Positions 8,129-15,723 of a stretch of 35,365 nt of DNA are shown piece by piece (the stretch's first letter is position 1; every line of letters starts with the position of its first letter). Under the pieces are notes generated by a model that was not told where the DNA came from, did not search any database, and saw only the letters and a list, made by a program, of their open reading frames with translations. Made by a program: the position numbers and the translations under genes. Source of the stretch: Fidelibacterota bacterium (lineage in GTDB: Bacteria; Fidelibacterota; Fidelibacteria; Fidelibacterales; Fidelibacteraceae); assembly GCA_021734505.1 (NCBI GenBank), contig JAIPIT010000013.1, forward strand, positions 1 through 35,365, in the 5' to 3' direction.

Positions 8129-8791
8129 ATGAAAAGAGTAATAGTACTCATCGTGATTGTTATGTTGTCCTATTCCGTTATATACGGACAGGAAGTGAAG
8201 GAAAAGATACCATCGCGTTATTTGATGGTCATGTATGGGAAAAATCAACTTTATTTTGATTCCATCAATTCACATCAAATCATATCGATTGGATATAACC
8301 CCATACAAAAAAATAAAGGACTCGGAATCAATGCATGGTATCTTCAGGATGATCATACTTCATACTATGGATTTAAAGAAAGTATGATCATAATCCAGCC
8401 ATCTGTTCATCTCATCCATAAATCTCTCGTTGTGAAACTCGGCTGGAACGTTTTTATACTCAGTGAAGGAGAGGAACCCGGGCTGAAGGTGTGGCAACCT
8501 GCGATCGAAATAAAATATGGATTTATGAAAAATTTCTATCTCTCTTTTAATTTCAAATCAGACATGTTTTTTGGTAGTGTAAACTCGAATATTCATTACC
8601 TGTTCAATGATAACATTTCAGGAATAATGCTCGGTTATGCATATAAGGAAAACTGGGACGATGATTATAATGGATTTACATATAAGCTCAATTACATGAT
8701 CTTCAGGAAATTCCTTCTGAGCGTTTGCGGCAATGTCGATTTTAAGTTTAAGTCACAGGGGATGCAGGCAGGAATTGGAATATTATTATAA
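8129..8791 (+). CDS. exported protein, probable small outer-membrane beta-barrel
   Basis: The 220-residue protein begins with a signal peptide (MKRVIVLIVIVMLSYSVIYG). The rest alternates hydrophobic and polar residues with aromatic residues at strand ends, ending in a strand-like GIGILL, as in small outer-membrane barrels. The ATG at 8129 is chosen because AGGAG lies four bases before it. A longer in-frame start at 8066 overlaps the transporter gene and would place charged residues before the signal peptide. I recognise no family. It is cotranscribed with the metallo-hydrolase that begins five bases after its stop. Confidence 0.65.
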   Translation: MKRVIVLIVIVMLSYSVIYGQEVKEKIPSRYLMVMYGKNQLYFDSINSHQIISIGYNPIQKNKGLGINAWYLQDDHTSYYGFKESMIIIQPSVHLIHKSLVVKLGWNVFILSEGEEPGLKVWQPAIEIKYGFMKNFYLSFNFKSDMFFGSVNSNIHYLFNDNISGIMLGYAYKENWDDDYNGFTYKLNYMIFRKFLLSVCGNVDFKFKSQGMQAGIGILL

Positions 8792-8796
8792 GAAAA

Positions 8797-9663
8797 ATGG
8801 TGAAAAATAAAGGCAGTTCAATCACAAAAGTTATCCTGTTGGGCACAGGAAATCCCAATCCCGATCCTGAACATTCCGGCTGTTCTGTACTCATTCTTGT
8901 AGGTGAAACACCTTACATTATCGATTTCGGTGCAAATGTTGTCAGGCAAGCTGCTGCGCTTACTGCAGAATATGGTGGTCCTTTGCAGGAATTAAAGATC
9001 AGAAACCTCTGCACTGCCTTTTGCACACATCTTCATTCCGACCATACTCTAGGACTTGCCGATCTTATCCTCACTCCCTGGATCATGGGCAGAAAAAAAC
9101 CTCTTGCTGTATATGGCCCTTCCGGCATGAAAGAAATGACAGAAAATATTCTTGAAGCATATAAAGAGGATATTCATTATCGCATTGATGGGATCGAGCC
9201 AATAAATAAAACCAGCTGGAAAGTAATCACTCACAAAATTCAGGAAGGTTTTATTTATGAAGATAACAATATTCAAGTAAAAGCATTTCACGTACATCAT
9301 GGAACAATGAAAAATGCATTCGGATTCCGGTTTACAACGCCTGATAAAACAATCGTGATTTCAGGCGATACCACTCCCTGCGAAAATATTATCAACTATT
9401 CCCAAAATGCCGACATTCTTATTCATGAAGTGTACTCTCAAAAGGGCTTTGTAAATTTAACTGCTGCGTGGAAGAAATACCATGCGGCGCATCATACTTC
9501 ATCGCATCAGCTTGCTGAGATCGCAAATAAGTGTCATCCTAGATTACTCATCGCCTATCACACCCTTTTCTGGGGAACTCGCGACGAGGATATTCTTGAA
9601 GAGATAAAACGGTATTATAAAGGTAATGTTGCTATTGGTCGGGATCTTCAAATTTTTCATTGA
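8797..9663 (+). CDS. metallo-beta-lactamase-fold hydrolase, RNase Z / arylsulfatase-like
   Basis: The 288-residue protein starts with LLGTGNPNPDPEHSG, as in RNase Z-type and arylsulfatase-type enzymes. The zinc-binding motif is H78-x-H80-x-D82-H83 (THLHSDH). Further ligands are expected in the FHVHHG region, in ISGDTT, and in the C-terminal IAYHTLFWG. The HHTSSHQLAEIA segment is typical of this subgroup. It has no signal peptide and is probably cytoplasmic. True tRNA 3'-processing is possible, but the exosite arm of RNase Z is not obvious, so only the fold and metal chemistry are secure. It starts five bases after the barrel gene without a strong ribosome site. Confidence 0.82.
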   Translation: MVKNKGSSITKVILLGTGNPNPDPEHSGCSVLILVGETPYIIDFGANVVRQAAALTAEYGGPLQELKIRNLCTAFCTHLHSDHTLGLADLILTPWIMGRKKPLAVYGPSGMKEMTENILEAYKEDIHYRIDGIEPINKTSWKVITHKIQEGFIYEDNNIQVKAFHVHHGTMKNAFGFRFTTPDKTIVISGDTTPCENIINYSQNADILIHEVYSQKGFVNLTAAWKKYHAAHHTSSHQLAEIANKCHPRLLIAYHTLFWGTRDEDILEEIKRYYKGNVAIGRDLQIFH

Positions 9664-9729
9664 CAACAAAATGCGGAGATCAAGCAATTTTTTCGTGTAG
9701 AGTACAAATAAACAAAAGGAGCATGCATC

Positions 9730-10092
9730 ATGATAGAATTAATGAAGGGGCTTCCGGACAATGTGCTGGGGCTTAACGCAATTGGAGAACTCACGGCAGA
9801 GGATTACAAAACTGTTGTCATGCCTGCGGTTGCGGAGAAGGTGGGTCTCTATAAAAAGATACGGCTCATTTATGTCATCGGCAAAGAATATAAAAATTTC
9901 TCCATCGGCGCAATGTTTGATGACATGAAAACCGGCTTTAGCCACCTCGCTATCTGGGAAAAAGTTGCGATCGTGACGAATATCAAATGGATTGTGGATG
10001 GGGTAAGGCTTTGGGGATTCACCGTGCACGGTCACTTTAAGGTATTCAGCACAGACCAGATCGGGCAGGCGCGGGAATGGATATCAGAATAG
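9730..10092 (+). CDS. SpoIIAA/STAS-like domain protein
   Basis: The 120-residue protein matches the stand-alone SpoIIAA-like family. It has an alternating beta-alpha layout and the typical central segment FDDMKTGFSHLAIWEKVAIVTN, followed by a GFTVHGHFKVF strand and a final amphipathic helix. Such proteins share the STAS/SEC14-like fold. Their function is not established; anti-anti-sigma or lipid-binding roles are suggested for the fold. AGGAG at 9717-9721 lies eight bases before the ATG, and an out-of-frame ATG at 9723 is ignored. A TTGACA at 9660-9665 overlaps the previous stop. Confidence 0.8.
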   Translation: MIELMKGLPDNVLGLNAIGELTAEDYKTVVMPAVAEKVGLYKKIRLIYVIGKEYKNFSIGAMFDDMKTGFSHLAIWEKVAIVTNIKWIVDGVRLWGFTVHGHFKVFSTDQIGQAREWISE

Positions 10093-10147
10093 TCTGATAG
10101 ATTGCTGTTCCGCACTCCAAAAACTTCTCTCCTATTCTGTAACAGCC

Positions 10148-10822
10148 ATGAATGACTACTATGTAAAAAACCTTTCCGGGGCTCAATTGCAGAAATGTTA
10201 CGAGATTGCATCTCCGCGCATCCGCCAGTATTTGGATGCTGAAATTGAATTCGTGTGCAACAAGATCAATTCCGGTGATCAGTTACTCGAACTTGGTTGC
10301 GGATATGGAAGGGCTATGAAATATTTCCTGGATAAAACCGATCTCGTCGTTGGTATAGATAATTCCGAAGAGAATATCCGTTATGCACATGAATATCTTA
10401 AAGGTGTATTTGGCTGGCAGGTTTTTGTGATGAATGCCATTGATCTCCTGTTTGATGACAACTCCTTTGATTTGGTCGTGTGCATTCAAAACGGACTTTC
10501 CGCTTTCCGCGAGGATCCTGTCCGTATCATGTCTGAAGCATTACGTGTAACAAAGAAAGGTGGTGTTGCTCTGTTTTCGACCTATTCAGAGAAATTCTGG
10601 AACGAACGGCTGAAATGGTTTCGCGATCAGGCGGCACACGGGCTTGTTGGTGAAATTGACGAGGAAAAGACCGGCAACGGAATGATCGTGTGTAAAGATG
10701 GATTTACTGCAAGGACGTTCAGCAGGGGTGATTTTCATCAATGTGCAAATAAAGTAGAAGTGGACATAAATCTTATTGAAATCGATAAATCGGTTTTATT
10801 TTGTGAAATATATAAAAATTAG
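10148..10822 (+). CDS. class I SAM-dependent methyltransferase
   Basis: The 224-residue protein has methyltransferase motif I at 47-54 (LELGCGYG) and an acidic residue ending strand 2 (GIDNSEENI, D71). Motif IV reads FDLVVCIQNGLSAF and the later strand is GGVALFSTYS. This is the Methyltransf_11/25 type. The substrate is not identifiable. The stop is immediately followed by the HAD gene, so the two form a pair. Confidence 0.88.
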   Translation: MNDYYVKNLSGAQLQKCYEIASPRIRQYLDAEIEFVCNKINSGDQLLELGCGYGRAMKYFLDKTDLVVGIDNSEENIRYAHEYLKGVFGWQVFVMNAIDLLFDDNSFDLVVCIQNGLSAFREDPVRIMSEALRVTKKGGVALFSTYSEKFWNERLKWFRDQAAHGLVGEIDEEKTGNGMIVCKDGFTARTFSRGDFHQCANKVEVDINLIEIDKSVLFCEIYKN

Positions 10823-10840
10823 GTGAAAGTAAGGATTTTT

Positions 10841-11476
10841 TTGAAATATAAACTTGTCATACTGGATTTTGACGGCACCCTTGCCGATACGTTTCATTGG
10901 TTTGTGAAAAATATCCGTGCTGTTGCAGATAAATATGGTTTTAAAAATATCACGGATGAGGAAGTTGAGGATTTACGAAACTTCGATGCTAAACACATGA
11001 TCAAACACGTTGGTTTTCCCATACTCAAGCTTCCGCTGATCGCAACCCATATGCGCGGACTTATGAAAAAAGAGATCCATACGATCACACTCTTTGATGG
11101 TGTGCCGGAAATGCTGCGCAAGTTGTACGATGCCGGACTGACACTTGCGGTGGTAAGCACGAACTCCCAGGAAAACGTGAAATCCGTGCTTGGTCCTGAC
11201 CTAAGCGCTCTAATTTCAGATTATGAATGCGGCGTGTTGCTGTTCGGCAAGGAAGCCAAATTCAAGAAAATATCCCACAAGTGCAAAATCCCCCTTTCAG
11301 AAGCGATTTACATTGCCGATGAAATGCGGGACTTAGACTCTGCCCGACATGTTGGGCTCGATATAGGATTTGTTTCCTGGGGATATACCAATCCTGAACC
11401 ATTGAGGAAATTAAATCCGACCGTGTTTTTTGAGATGGTGGATGAGATTGGGGAATTACTGGTAAAAACCGATTAG
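10841..11476 (+). CDS. HAD-superfamily phosphatase (phosphoglycolate phosphatase-like)
   Basis: The HAD motifs are complete: DFDGTLADT with nucleophile D9 and D11, then VVSTNS (motif II), a Lys in the FGKEAKFKK segment (motif III) and IADEMRDLDSA (motif IV). The helical cap lies between motifs I and II, as in subfamily IA. I place the start at the TTG 10841, giving LKYKLVILDFDGTL. AAGGA (10831-10835) lies five bases before it, and HAD proteins normally begin a few residues before the first Asp. The alternative GTG at 10823 abuts the preceding stop and lacks a ribosome site. The substrate is unknown. Confidence 0.85.
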   Translation: MKYKLVILDFDGTLADTFHWFVKNIRAVADKYGFKNITDEEVEDLRNFDAKHMIKHVGFPILKLPLIATHMRGLMKKEIHTITLFDGVPEMLRKLYDAGLTLAVVSTNSQENVKSVLGPDLSALISDYECGVLLFGKEAKFKKISHKCKIPLSEAIYIADEMRDLDSARHVGLDIGFVSWGYTNPEPLRKLNPTVFFEMVDEIGELLVKTD

Positions 11477-11561
11477 GGTAAAAGTGATGACTTATTAATA
11501 TTTAACATGATTCTATCTATCCCCAAGATTTTCCGTAATTCATTTAAGCTGGAGGATTATA

Positions 11562-12146
11562 ATGGTTTTCTGGAAGAAAAAAATAGTAAACAAAGTTCCA
11601 CAATCAATAATTGATGAAGCAATTGATGAAATAATAAACCGTTTTGTTGCCGGAATCTTGGCTGCAAACTTTGAAACGAATGTAATATTAAAGAAAAATG
11701 AAACTCTGATTTTTGCAATCCCCAATATTATTCTCGCAGAAGAAAGATCAATCAAAACAAAAGGTGGATATCTTGGATTTTCTATACGGATTATGAAGGG
11801 GATTTCTATAAGACCAGGTACCTTCCAAGCAGAAAGAGAAACAAAAGTAACACAAATTGACCAAGGATTATTAACACTTACGAATAAAAGAATTGTTTTT
11901 GATGGAGAAAGAAATTCTAGAAATATTATACTTTCATCTATTAATTCAATTAGTCCAACAGATAATGGATTTGGAATTAATAGAACAGGAAAATCGAAAA
12001 CAGAATTCTATATTGGAATCAAGAATGTTAAAATTGGAATACCCATTGAACCTGATGAAAACGATAATTTTGATTCAACAACTATAAATTGGGAATTAGA
12101 TGGTTATGCAGTAAAAGAAATTATACAAAGATTAATTAATTTATGA
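11562..12146 (+). CDS. PH-like domain protein of an accessory two-gene cassette
   Basis: The 194-residue protein has no signal peptide or membrane segment. Residues about 85-160 show the bacterial PH-like pattern: GTFQAERETKVTQIDQG, then LLTLTNKRIVFDG, then an acid- and Asn-rich strand pair leading into ISSINSISPT-like repeats. Similar proteins occur as unannotated bPH or zinc-ribbon/bPH proteins. The first approximately 80 residues contain an amphipathic helix. A good GGAGG ribosome site precedes the ATG. The stop overlaps the start of the DUF3800 gene by four bases (ATGA), a sign of coupled expression. Both genes are visibly richer in A+T, with AAA/ATT/GAA codons, than the flanking genes. 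The function is unknown. Confidence 0.6.
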   Translation: MVFWKKKIVNKVPQSIIDEAIDEIINRFVAGILAANFETNVILKKNETLIFAIPNIILAEERSIKTKGGYLGFSIRIMKGISIRPGTFQAERETKVTQIDQGLLTLTNKRIVFDGERNSRNIILSSINSISPTDNGFGINRTGKSKTEFYIGIKNVKIGIPIEPDENDNFDSTTINWELDGYAVKEIIQRLINL

Positions 12147-12913
12147 AATTTAGAATGTATGTTGATGAGGTCGGCAATCCAGATTTAAACAGTTCAGACA
12201 ATCCACTTCACAGATTTCTTAGTTTAACGGGTATCATCATAAACCTTGATCATGTTCGTGAGACTATTCATCCAGAAATGGAGAAGCTCAAATCTAAATT
12301 TTTCAACCCTCATCCAGATGATCCAATAATTTTCCATAGAAAAGATATGATGAATGGTAAATTTCCTTTCGAAATTCTTAGAGATAAAGAAATAAGAAAA
12401 AAATTCGATAATAAGTTAATTGATTGTCTGAAAAATTGGCAATATACTGTAATTACAGTATGTCTAGATAAGAAAATACACAAGGAGACTTATACCGTTT
12501 GGCATTATGATCCTTATCATTATTGTCTGGCACTATTGCTTGAGAGATTTACGATTTTTCTTGAACAAATTAAATGCAAAGGTGATGTAATGGCAGAATC
12601 ACGAGGGGGTAAAGAAGACAAAAGGTTAAAAGCATCCTTTCTCAAACTATGGAATGAAGGGACTGATTATATATCAAATGAACGGTTTCAGTATGTTTTA
12701 ACAAGCAAAAAGCTTAAGGTTAAACCTAAAACCAATAACATTTCCGGACTTCAATTAGCCGATCTAGTAGCACATCCAAGTAGAAATGAAATATTGTACG
12801 AAAATGGTCTTCTAGAAGGAAATATAGCACCATTTGCTGAGAAGATAATTAATTTGTTGCAGGGAAAGTATTATCAGCATGGGATTAGAATTCACGGAAA
12901 GAAGTTTATTTAA
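12143..12913 (+). CDS. DUF3800-family protein (RNase H-like fold)
   Basis: The 256-residue protein has the hallmarks of DUF3800. The first strand is RMYVDEVGN with D8 and E9, followed by FLSLTGIII. H65/R66/K67 lie in the IFHRKDM segment, E152 in AESRGGKEDKRL, and the C-terminal LQLADLVAHPSRN (D207) is highly typical. The acidic residues are the likely metal ligands of an RNase H-like nuclease fold, though catalysis is not proven for the family. DUF3800 genes are frequent in variable genomic regions and near defence genes. The family motif normally reads DESG, here DEVG. It is translationally coupled to the PH-like gene by ATGA overlap. Confidence 0.85.
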   Translation: MKFRMYVDEVGNPDLNSSDNPLHRFLSLTGIIINLDHVRETIHPEMEKLKSKFFNPHPDDPIIFHRKDMMNGKFPFEILRDKEIRKKFDNKLIDCLKNWQYTVITVCLDKKIHKETYTVWHYDPYHYCLALLLERFTIFLEQIKCKGDVMAESRGGKEDKRLKASFLKLWNEGTDYISNERFQYVLTSKKLKVKPKTNNISGLQLADLVAHPSRNEILYENGLLEGNIAPFAEKIINLLQGKYYQHGIRIHGKKFI

Positions 12914-12936
12914 AAAAGAAAAGGCCTTTCGGCCTT
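12912..12936 (-). terminator. minus-strand intrinsic terminator beside the DUF3800 gene
   Basis: Read on the minus strand, AAGGCC (12936-12931), loop GAAA, GGCCTT (12926-12921) is followed by TTCTTTTTTA (12920-12911). The stem is perfect with a GAAA tetraloop. On the plus strand the hairpin lacks a T tract, so its natural direction is minus. It lies beyond the kbl terminator and so may end a separate short transcript. Confidence 0.7.
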
Positions 12937-13009
12937 CGATGGCTAAAAACCATCCACCTTCACTAATGTGAATTAACTATTCTTTTCGAAACTTAAAATT
13001 CTTTGTCAA
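12912..13009 (-). ncRNA. candidate small structured RNA
   Basis: The minus strand carries TTGACA at 13009-13004. Downstream are three successive perfect hairpins: TTCAC/GTGAA (12972-12959), GATGG/CCATC (12954-12938) and the terminator stem (12936-12921) with its T tract. A transcript from about 12975 would be roughly 60-65 bases and almost wholly structured. There is no reading frame of note. A -10 element is not clear (TAGTTA lies 24 bases after TTGACA). The hairpins could instead be the 3' untranslated region of the DUF3800 mRNA. This is inference from structure only. Confidence 0.3.
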
Positions 13010-13052
13010 GTTTCTTTGTATGTTTTAACCATCAAAAAGTATCATATATATT

Positions 13053-13083
13053 AAAAAGCCCCGACAATCCGTCAGGGCTTTTC
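13053..13083 (-). terminator. terminator of the femX-murE-acpS-tdh-kbl operon
   Basis: The arms 13054-13065 (AAAAGCCCCGAC) and 13071-13082 (GTCAGGGCTTTT) pair with a single mismatch around a five-base loop. On the minus strand the T tract follows the stem. It lies about 20 bases beyond the kbl stop. The A/T-flanked symmetric stem could also act on plus-strand transcripts. Confidence 0.88.
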
Positions 13084-13103
13084 GTTTATCTAAGTAAGTG
13101 GTA

Positions 13104-14333
13104 TTAGTGTGTTTCTTTATACTTTTTCAAAACGCCGAGTACGTAATCAATATCAGCTTCAGTATGGTCTGCGTTTACCTGGAACCTGATCTCTTCATCA
13201 CCTTTTGGCACAACGGGAAAGTTAAGTCCGGTGCCAAGCACGCCGTTCTCTGTCAGGTATTTCACCAGCTTTGTGGTTTCTGCAGTATCTCGCACCATGA
13301 GCGGCACTACAGGATGAGGTCCTTCGATCGTTTCATAACCGAGGGCTTTCAAACCATCCTCAAATTTCTTTGTCATAGCTGCAAGGTGTTCCAGTCTTTT
13401 CTTGCCGGTTTCGCTATCCAGGATATCCAGAACTCTCAGTGTGGCAGCTGCTTCCGAACAGGTGATCGGGTTTGAGTAGATATACATCGGTGCTGTCTCG
13501 CGAAGATAGTCAAGGACTGTTTTTGATGCAACGACATATCCGCCGTTCACGCCAAAAGCCTTTCCTAATGTGCCGATCAGAATATCAACCTTTCCGCCGG
13601 TAAACTCTTCGGTTCCCCTGCCAGTTTTGCCAAACGCTCCCACGCCATGAGAGTCGTCAGCAATGGTGATCACGCCTTCTTCAAATTTATCATTGAATTT
13701 AGCTGCAATTTCTGTCAGCTCTTTGAGTGGCGAAAAATCTCCACGCATACTGAAAATACCGTCAGTAATGACCAGACAGCGCTTTCCCTGTCCAACTGCT
13801 TCATTCATCTTTGCTTCGAGATCTGCCATGTCATTGTGCTTATAGATCAGCTTGGCGGCTGGACGTGAAAGTCTCATTGCCTGGATAATGCAGTTATGGT
13901 TAAGTTCGTCGGAAACGACTACGGTCTCTTTGGTAGTGAGTGGATAAATAACTCCGAGACTTGTCACGTAGGCAGAACTGAAGATCATTCCGGCTTCGCG
14001 TCCGTGGAATTCTGCGAGTTTCTTTTCCAGCTCGATATGTGGTGTATGGGTTCCGCTGATGAACCTGACTGCTCCGGGTCCAACACCATATTTCTGTGCT
14101 GCTGCTTCTTCAGCTTCGACAACTTCCGGGTTCATCGACATTCCCAGGTAGGAATTTGCATTCATTTTGACGAATTCCTTATCACCATATCCTTCTAAAA
14201 TATAACGGGGTCCGAATTCGCCTTTTGGATTTTTTATTTCTTTGATAACGAGTTCCGTACCCTTGTCTCTTCCGCTCTCTCTCAGGTCTTTCAGGTTCTG
14301 TTCAAGGGCGGCATTCAATTTTTTTAACGGCAT
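13104..14333 (-). CDS. kbl: 2-amino-3-ketobutyrate CoA ligase (glycine C-acetyltransferase)
   Basis: This PLP-dependent alpha-oxoamine synthase has 409 residues. It cleaves 2-amino-3-oxobutyrate with CoA to glycine and acetyl-CoA, the second step of threonine breakdown. NSYLGMSMNPEV near the N-terminus, ISGTHTPHIELE, the DDSHGVGAFG cofactor-binding motif (H229) and the PLP lysine K258 in GTLGKAFG are all present. The ATG at 14333 is preceded by GGAGG, so an in-frame TTG at 14345 is rejected. It follows tdh by 29 bases on the same strand. The pathway partner next door makes Kbl much more likely than 8-amino-7-oxononanoate synthase (BioF) or serine palmitoyltransferase. Confidence 0.93.
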   Translation of the reverse strand: MPLKKLNAALEQNLKDLRESGRDKGTELVIKEIKNPKGEFGPRYILEGYGDKEFVKMNANSYLGMSMNPEVVEAEEAAAQKYGVGPGAVRFISGTHTPHIELEKKLAEFHGREAGMIFSSAYVTSLGVIYPLTTKETVVVSDELNHNCIIQAMRLSRPAAKLIYKHNDMADLEAKMNEAVGQGKRCLVITDGIFSMRGDFSPLKELTEIAAKFNDKFEEGVITIADDSHGVGAFGKTGRGTEEFTGGKVDILIGTLGKAFGVNGGYVVASKTVLDYLRETAPMYIYSNPITCSEAAATLRVLDILDSETGKKRLEHLAAMTKKFEDGLKALGYETIEGPHPVVPLMVRDTAETTKLVKYLTENGVLGTGLNFPVVPKGDEEIRFQVNADHTEADIDYVLGVLKKYKETH

Positions 14334-14362
14334 GTATTCCTCCAAATATATTTTCTATTTTA

Positions 14363-15313
14363 TCATTTTAATTTTTTTGATAATACGTCGAGCATGTCTT
14401 TGGTCATTGCTTCGAGGTCATAATCCGGTTTCCAGCCCCATTCTTCACGAGCTGCAGAATCGTCCATTGAATTGGGCCATGAATTGGCAATTGCCTGTCG
14501 GACAGGATCGACATCATACTCCAACAAAAATTCGGGAATAACTTTCTTTATCGAAGCTGCGATCTTCTCCGGATCGAAACTCATTGCAGTCACATTAAAG
14601 GCATTTCTGTGTTTCAATTTTGAAGGATCAGCTTCCATGAGGTCGATTGCGGCTTTTATCGCATCGGGCATATACATCATATCCAGGTAGGTGCCTTTGC
14701 CAAGGTTACATGTATATTTCTTATTTCTGATGGCTTCGTAATAAATCTCGACTGCATAATCCGTCGTGCCCCCGCCAGGGAGTGTTTCGTTTGAGATAAT
14801 ACCCGGATAGCGGACACCTCGTGTATCCACGCCGAATCTTTTGAAATAATAGTCGCAAAGTAATTCCCCGGCAACTTTGGTGACGCCGTACATCGTGCTT
14901 GGTCTTTGAATTGTATCCTGCGGTGTGTTATCGAGGGGTGTAGATGCGCCGAATGCGCCGATCGAGCTGGGAGTAAATACTGCACAACCGTATTCGCGAG
15001 CTACTTCCAGCACATTATACAAGGCATTGATATTCACATTCCATGCAAGATTTGGTTTTGCCTCCGCCACTGCAGAAAGGATCGCTGCCAGATGATAAAT
15101 TGTATCGATATTGTATTTTTTTACAACATCTTTTACCTGCTCGATATTGGTGCAGTCAACCATTTCACAAGGACCTGAGTTTTTGAGTGTTTCTCCAGGT
15201 TTTGTCCTGTGAAATCCAGCAACGACATTATCATTTTCATATCTTTTTCGTAATTCCATTGTGAGTTCAGAGCCAATTTGTCCTACAGCTCCGGTAACAA
15301 GGATCTTTTGCAT
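14363..15313 (-). CDS. tdh: L-threonine 3-dehydrogenase, short-chain dehydrogenase (epimerase-like) type
   Basis: The 316-residue NAD-dependent protein has the Rossmann motif G8-x-x-G11-x-x-G14 (VTGAVGQIG) and the catalytic pair Y142-x3-K146 in STMYGVTKVAGE. PSSIGAFG supplies the Ser. The sequence STMYGVTKVAGELL and the PGIIS and GGGTTDYAVEI segments are those of SDR-type threonine dehydrogenases. It oxidises threonine to 2-amino-3-oxobutyrate, the substrate of the adjacent Kbl. The ATG at 15313 follows GGAGGAATAC; the longer frame from 15331 would overlap acpS. Sequence from GGAGG through the ATG is identical at tdh and kbl. Confidence 0.9.
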   Translation of the reverse strand: MQKILVTGAVGQIGSELTMELRKRYENDNVVAGFHRTKPGETLKNSGPCEMVDCTNIEQVKDVVKKYNIDTIYHLAAILSAVAEAKPNLAWNVNINALYNVLEVAREYGCAVFTPSSIGAFGASTPLDNTPQDTIQRPSTMYGVTKVAGELLCDYYFKRFGVDTRGVRYPGIISNETLPGGGTTDYAVEIYYEAIRNKKYTCNLGKGTYLDMMYMPDAIKAAIDLMEADPSKLKHRNAFNVTAMSFDPEKIAASIKKVIPEFLLEYDVDPVRQAIANSWPNSMDDSAAREEWGWKPDYDLEAMTKDMLDVLSKKLK

Positions 15314-15327
15314 GTATTCCTCCGACT

Positions 15328-15720
15328 TCAATTAATTTTTTCTAAAATTACTACTGCAATTGCAGATTCTTTTGTGTGTGAAAGCGACACATGGACACTA
15401 TTGATACCGGCATTTTCACAGATTTCCTGTGCGGTGTTCTGCATGAGGAGTTCCGGCTTGCCAAGTTCATTATTGATAACCTCGACATCCTTCCATTTCA
15501 AGCCGTTCCGCAAACCGGAGCCAAGTGCTTTTAGGAAGGCTTCTTTCGCAGCGAATCGTGCTGCAAAACACTGTGCCTGTATGCCGAGATTTTCAGCTCT
15601 GGTGCAATATGTTCTCTCGCTCTTGGTGAAGAGCATATCTATGAATTTATCGCCGTGGGAAGCCAACTCTTTTTTGATCCGTTCAACTTCAACAAGGTCT
15701 GTGCCAATACCAAATATCAT
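15328..15720 (-). CDS. acpS: holo-[acyl-carrier-protein] synthase
   Basis: This 130-residue AcpS-type phosphopantetheinyl transferase moves 4'-phosphopantetheine from CoA to apo-ACP. The metal-binding GIGTDLVEVERI (D8), the signature FAAKEAFLKALGSG (E60) and the C-terminal VHVSLSHTKESAIAVVILE are complete. Its ATG is three bases downstream of the murE-like stop and its own stop is 14 bases before tdh, so it sits in the middle of the five-gene operon. It acts in the cytoplasm in fatty-acid synthesis. Confidence 0.95.
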   Translation of the reverse strand: MIFGIGTDLVEVERIKKELASHGDKFIDMLFTKSERTYCTRAENLGIQAQCFAARFAAKEAFLKALGSGLRNGLKWKDVEVINNELGKPELLMQNTAQEICENAGINSVHVSLSHTKESAIAVVILEKIN

Positions 15721-15723
15721 AGT

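Noticed and set aside
12988-13014. GAAACTT/AAGTTTC inverted repeat in the intergenic region
   Set aside because: Seven-base arms with a 13-base A+T-rich loop are weak and overlap the TTGACA element; not listed as a separate feature.
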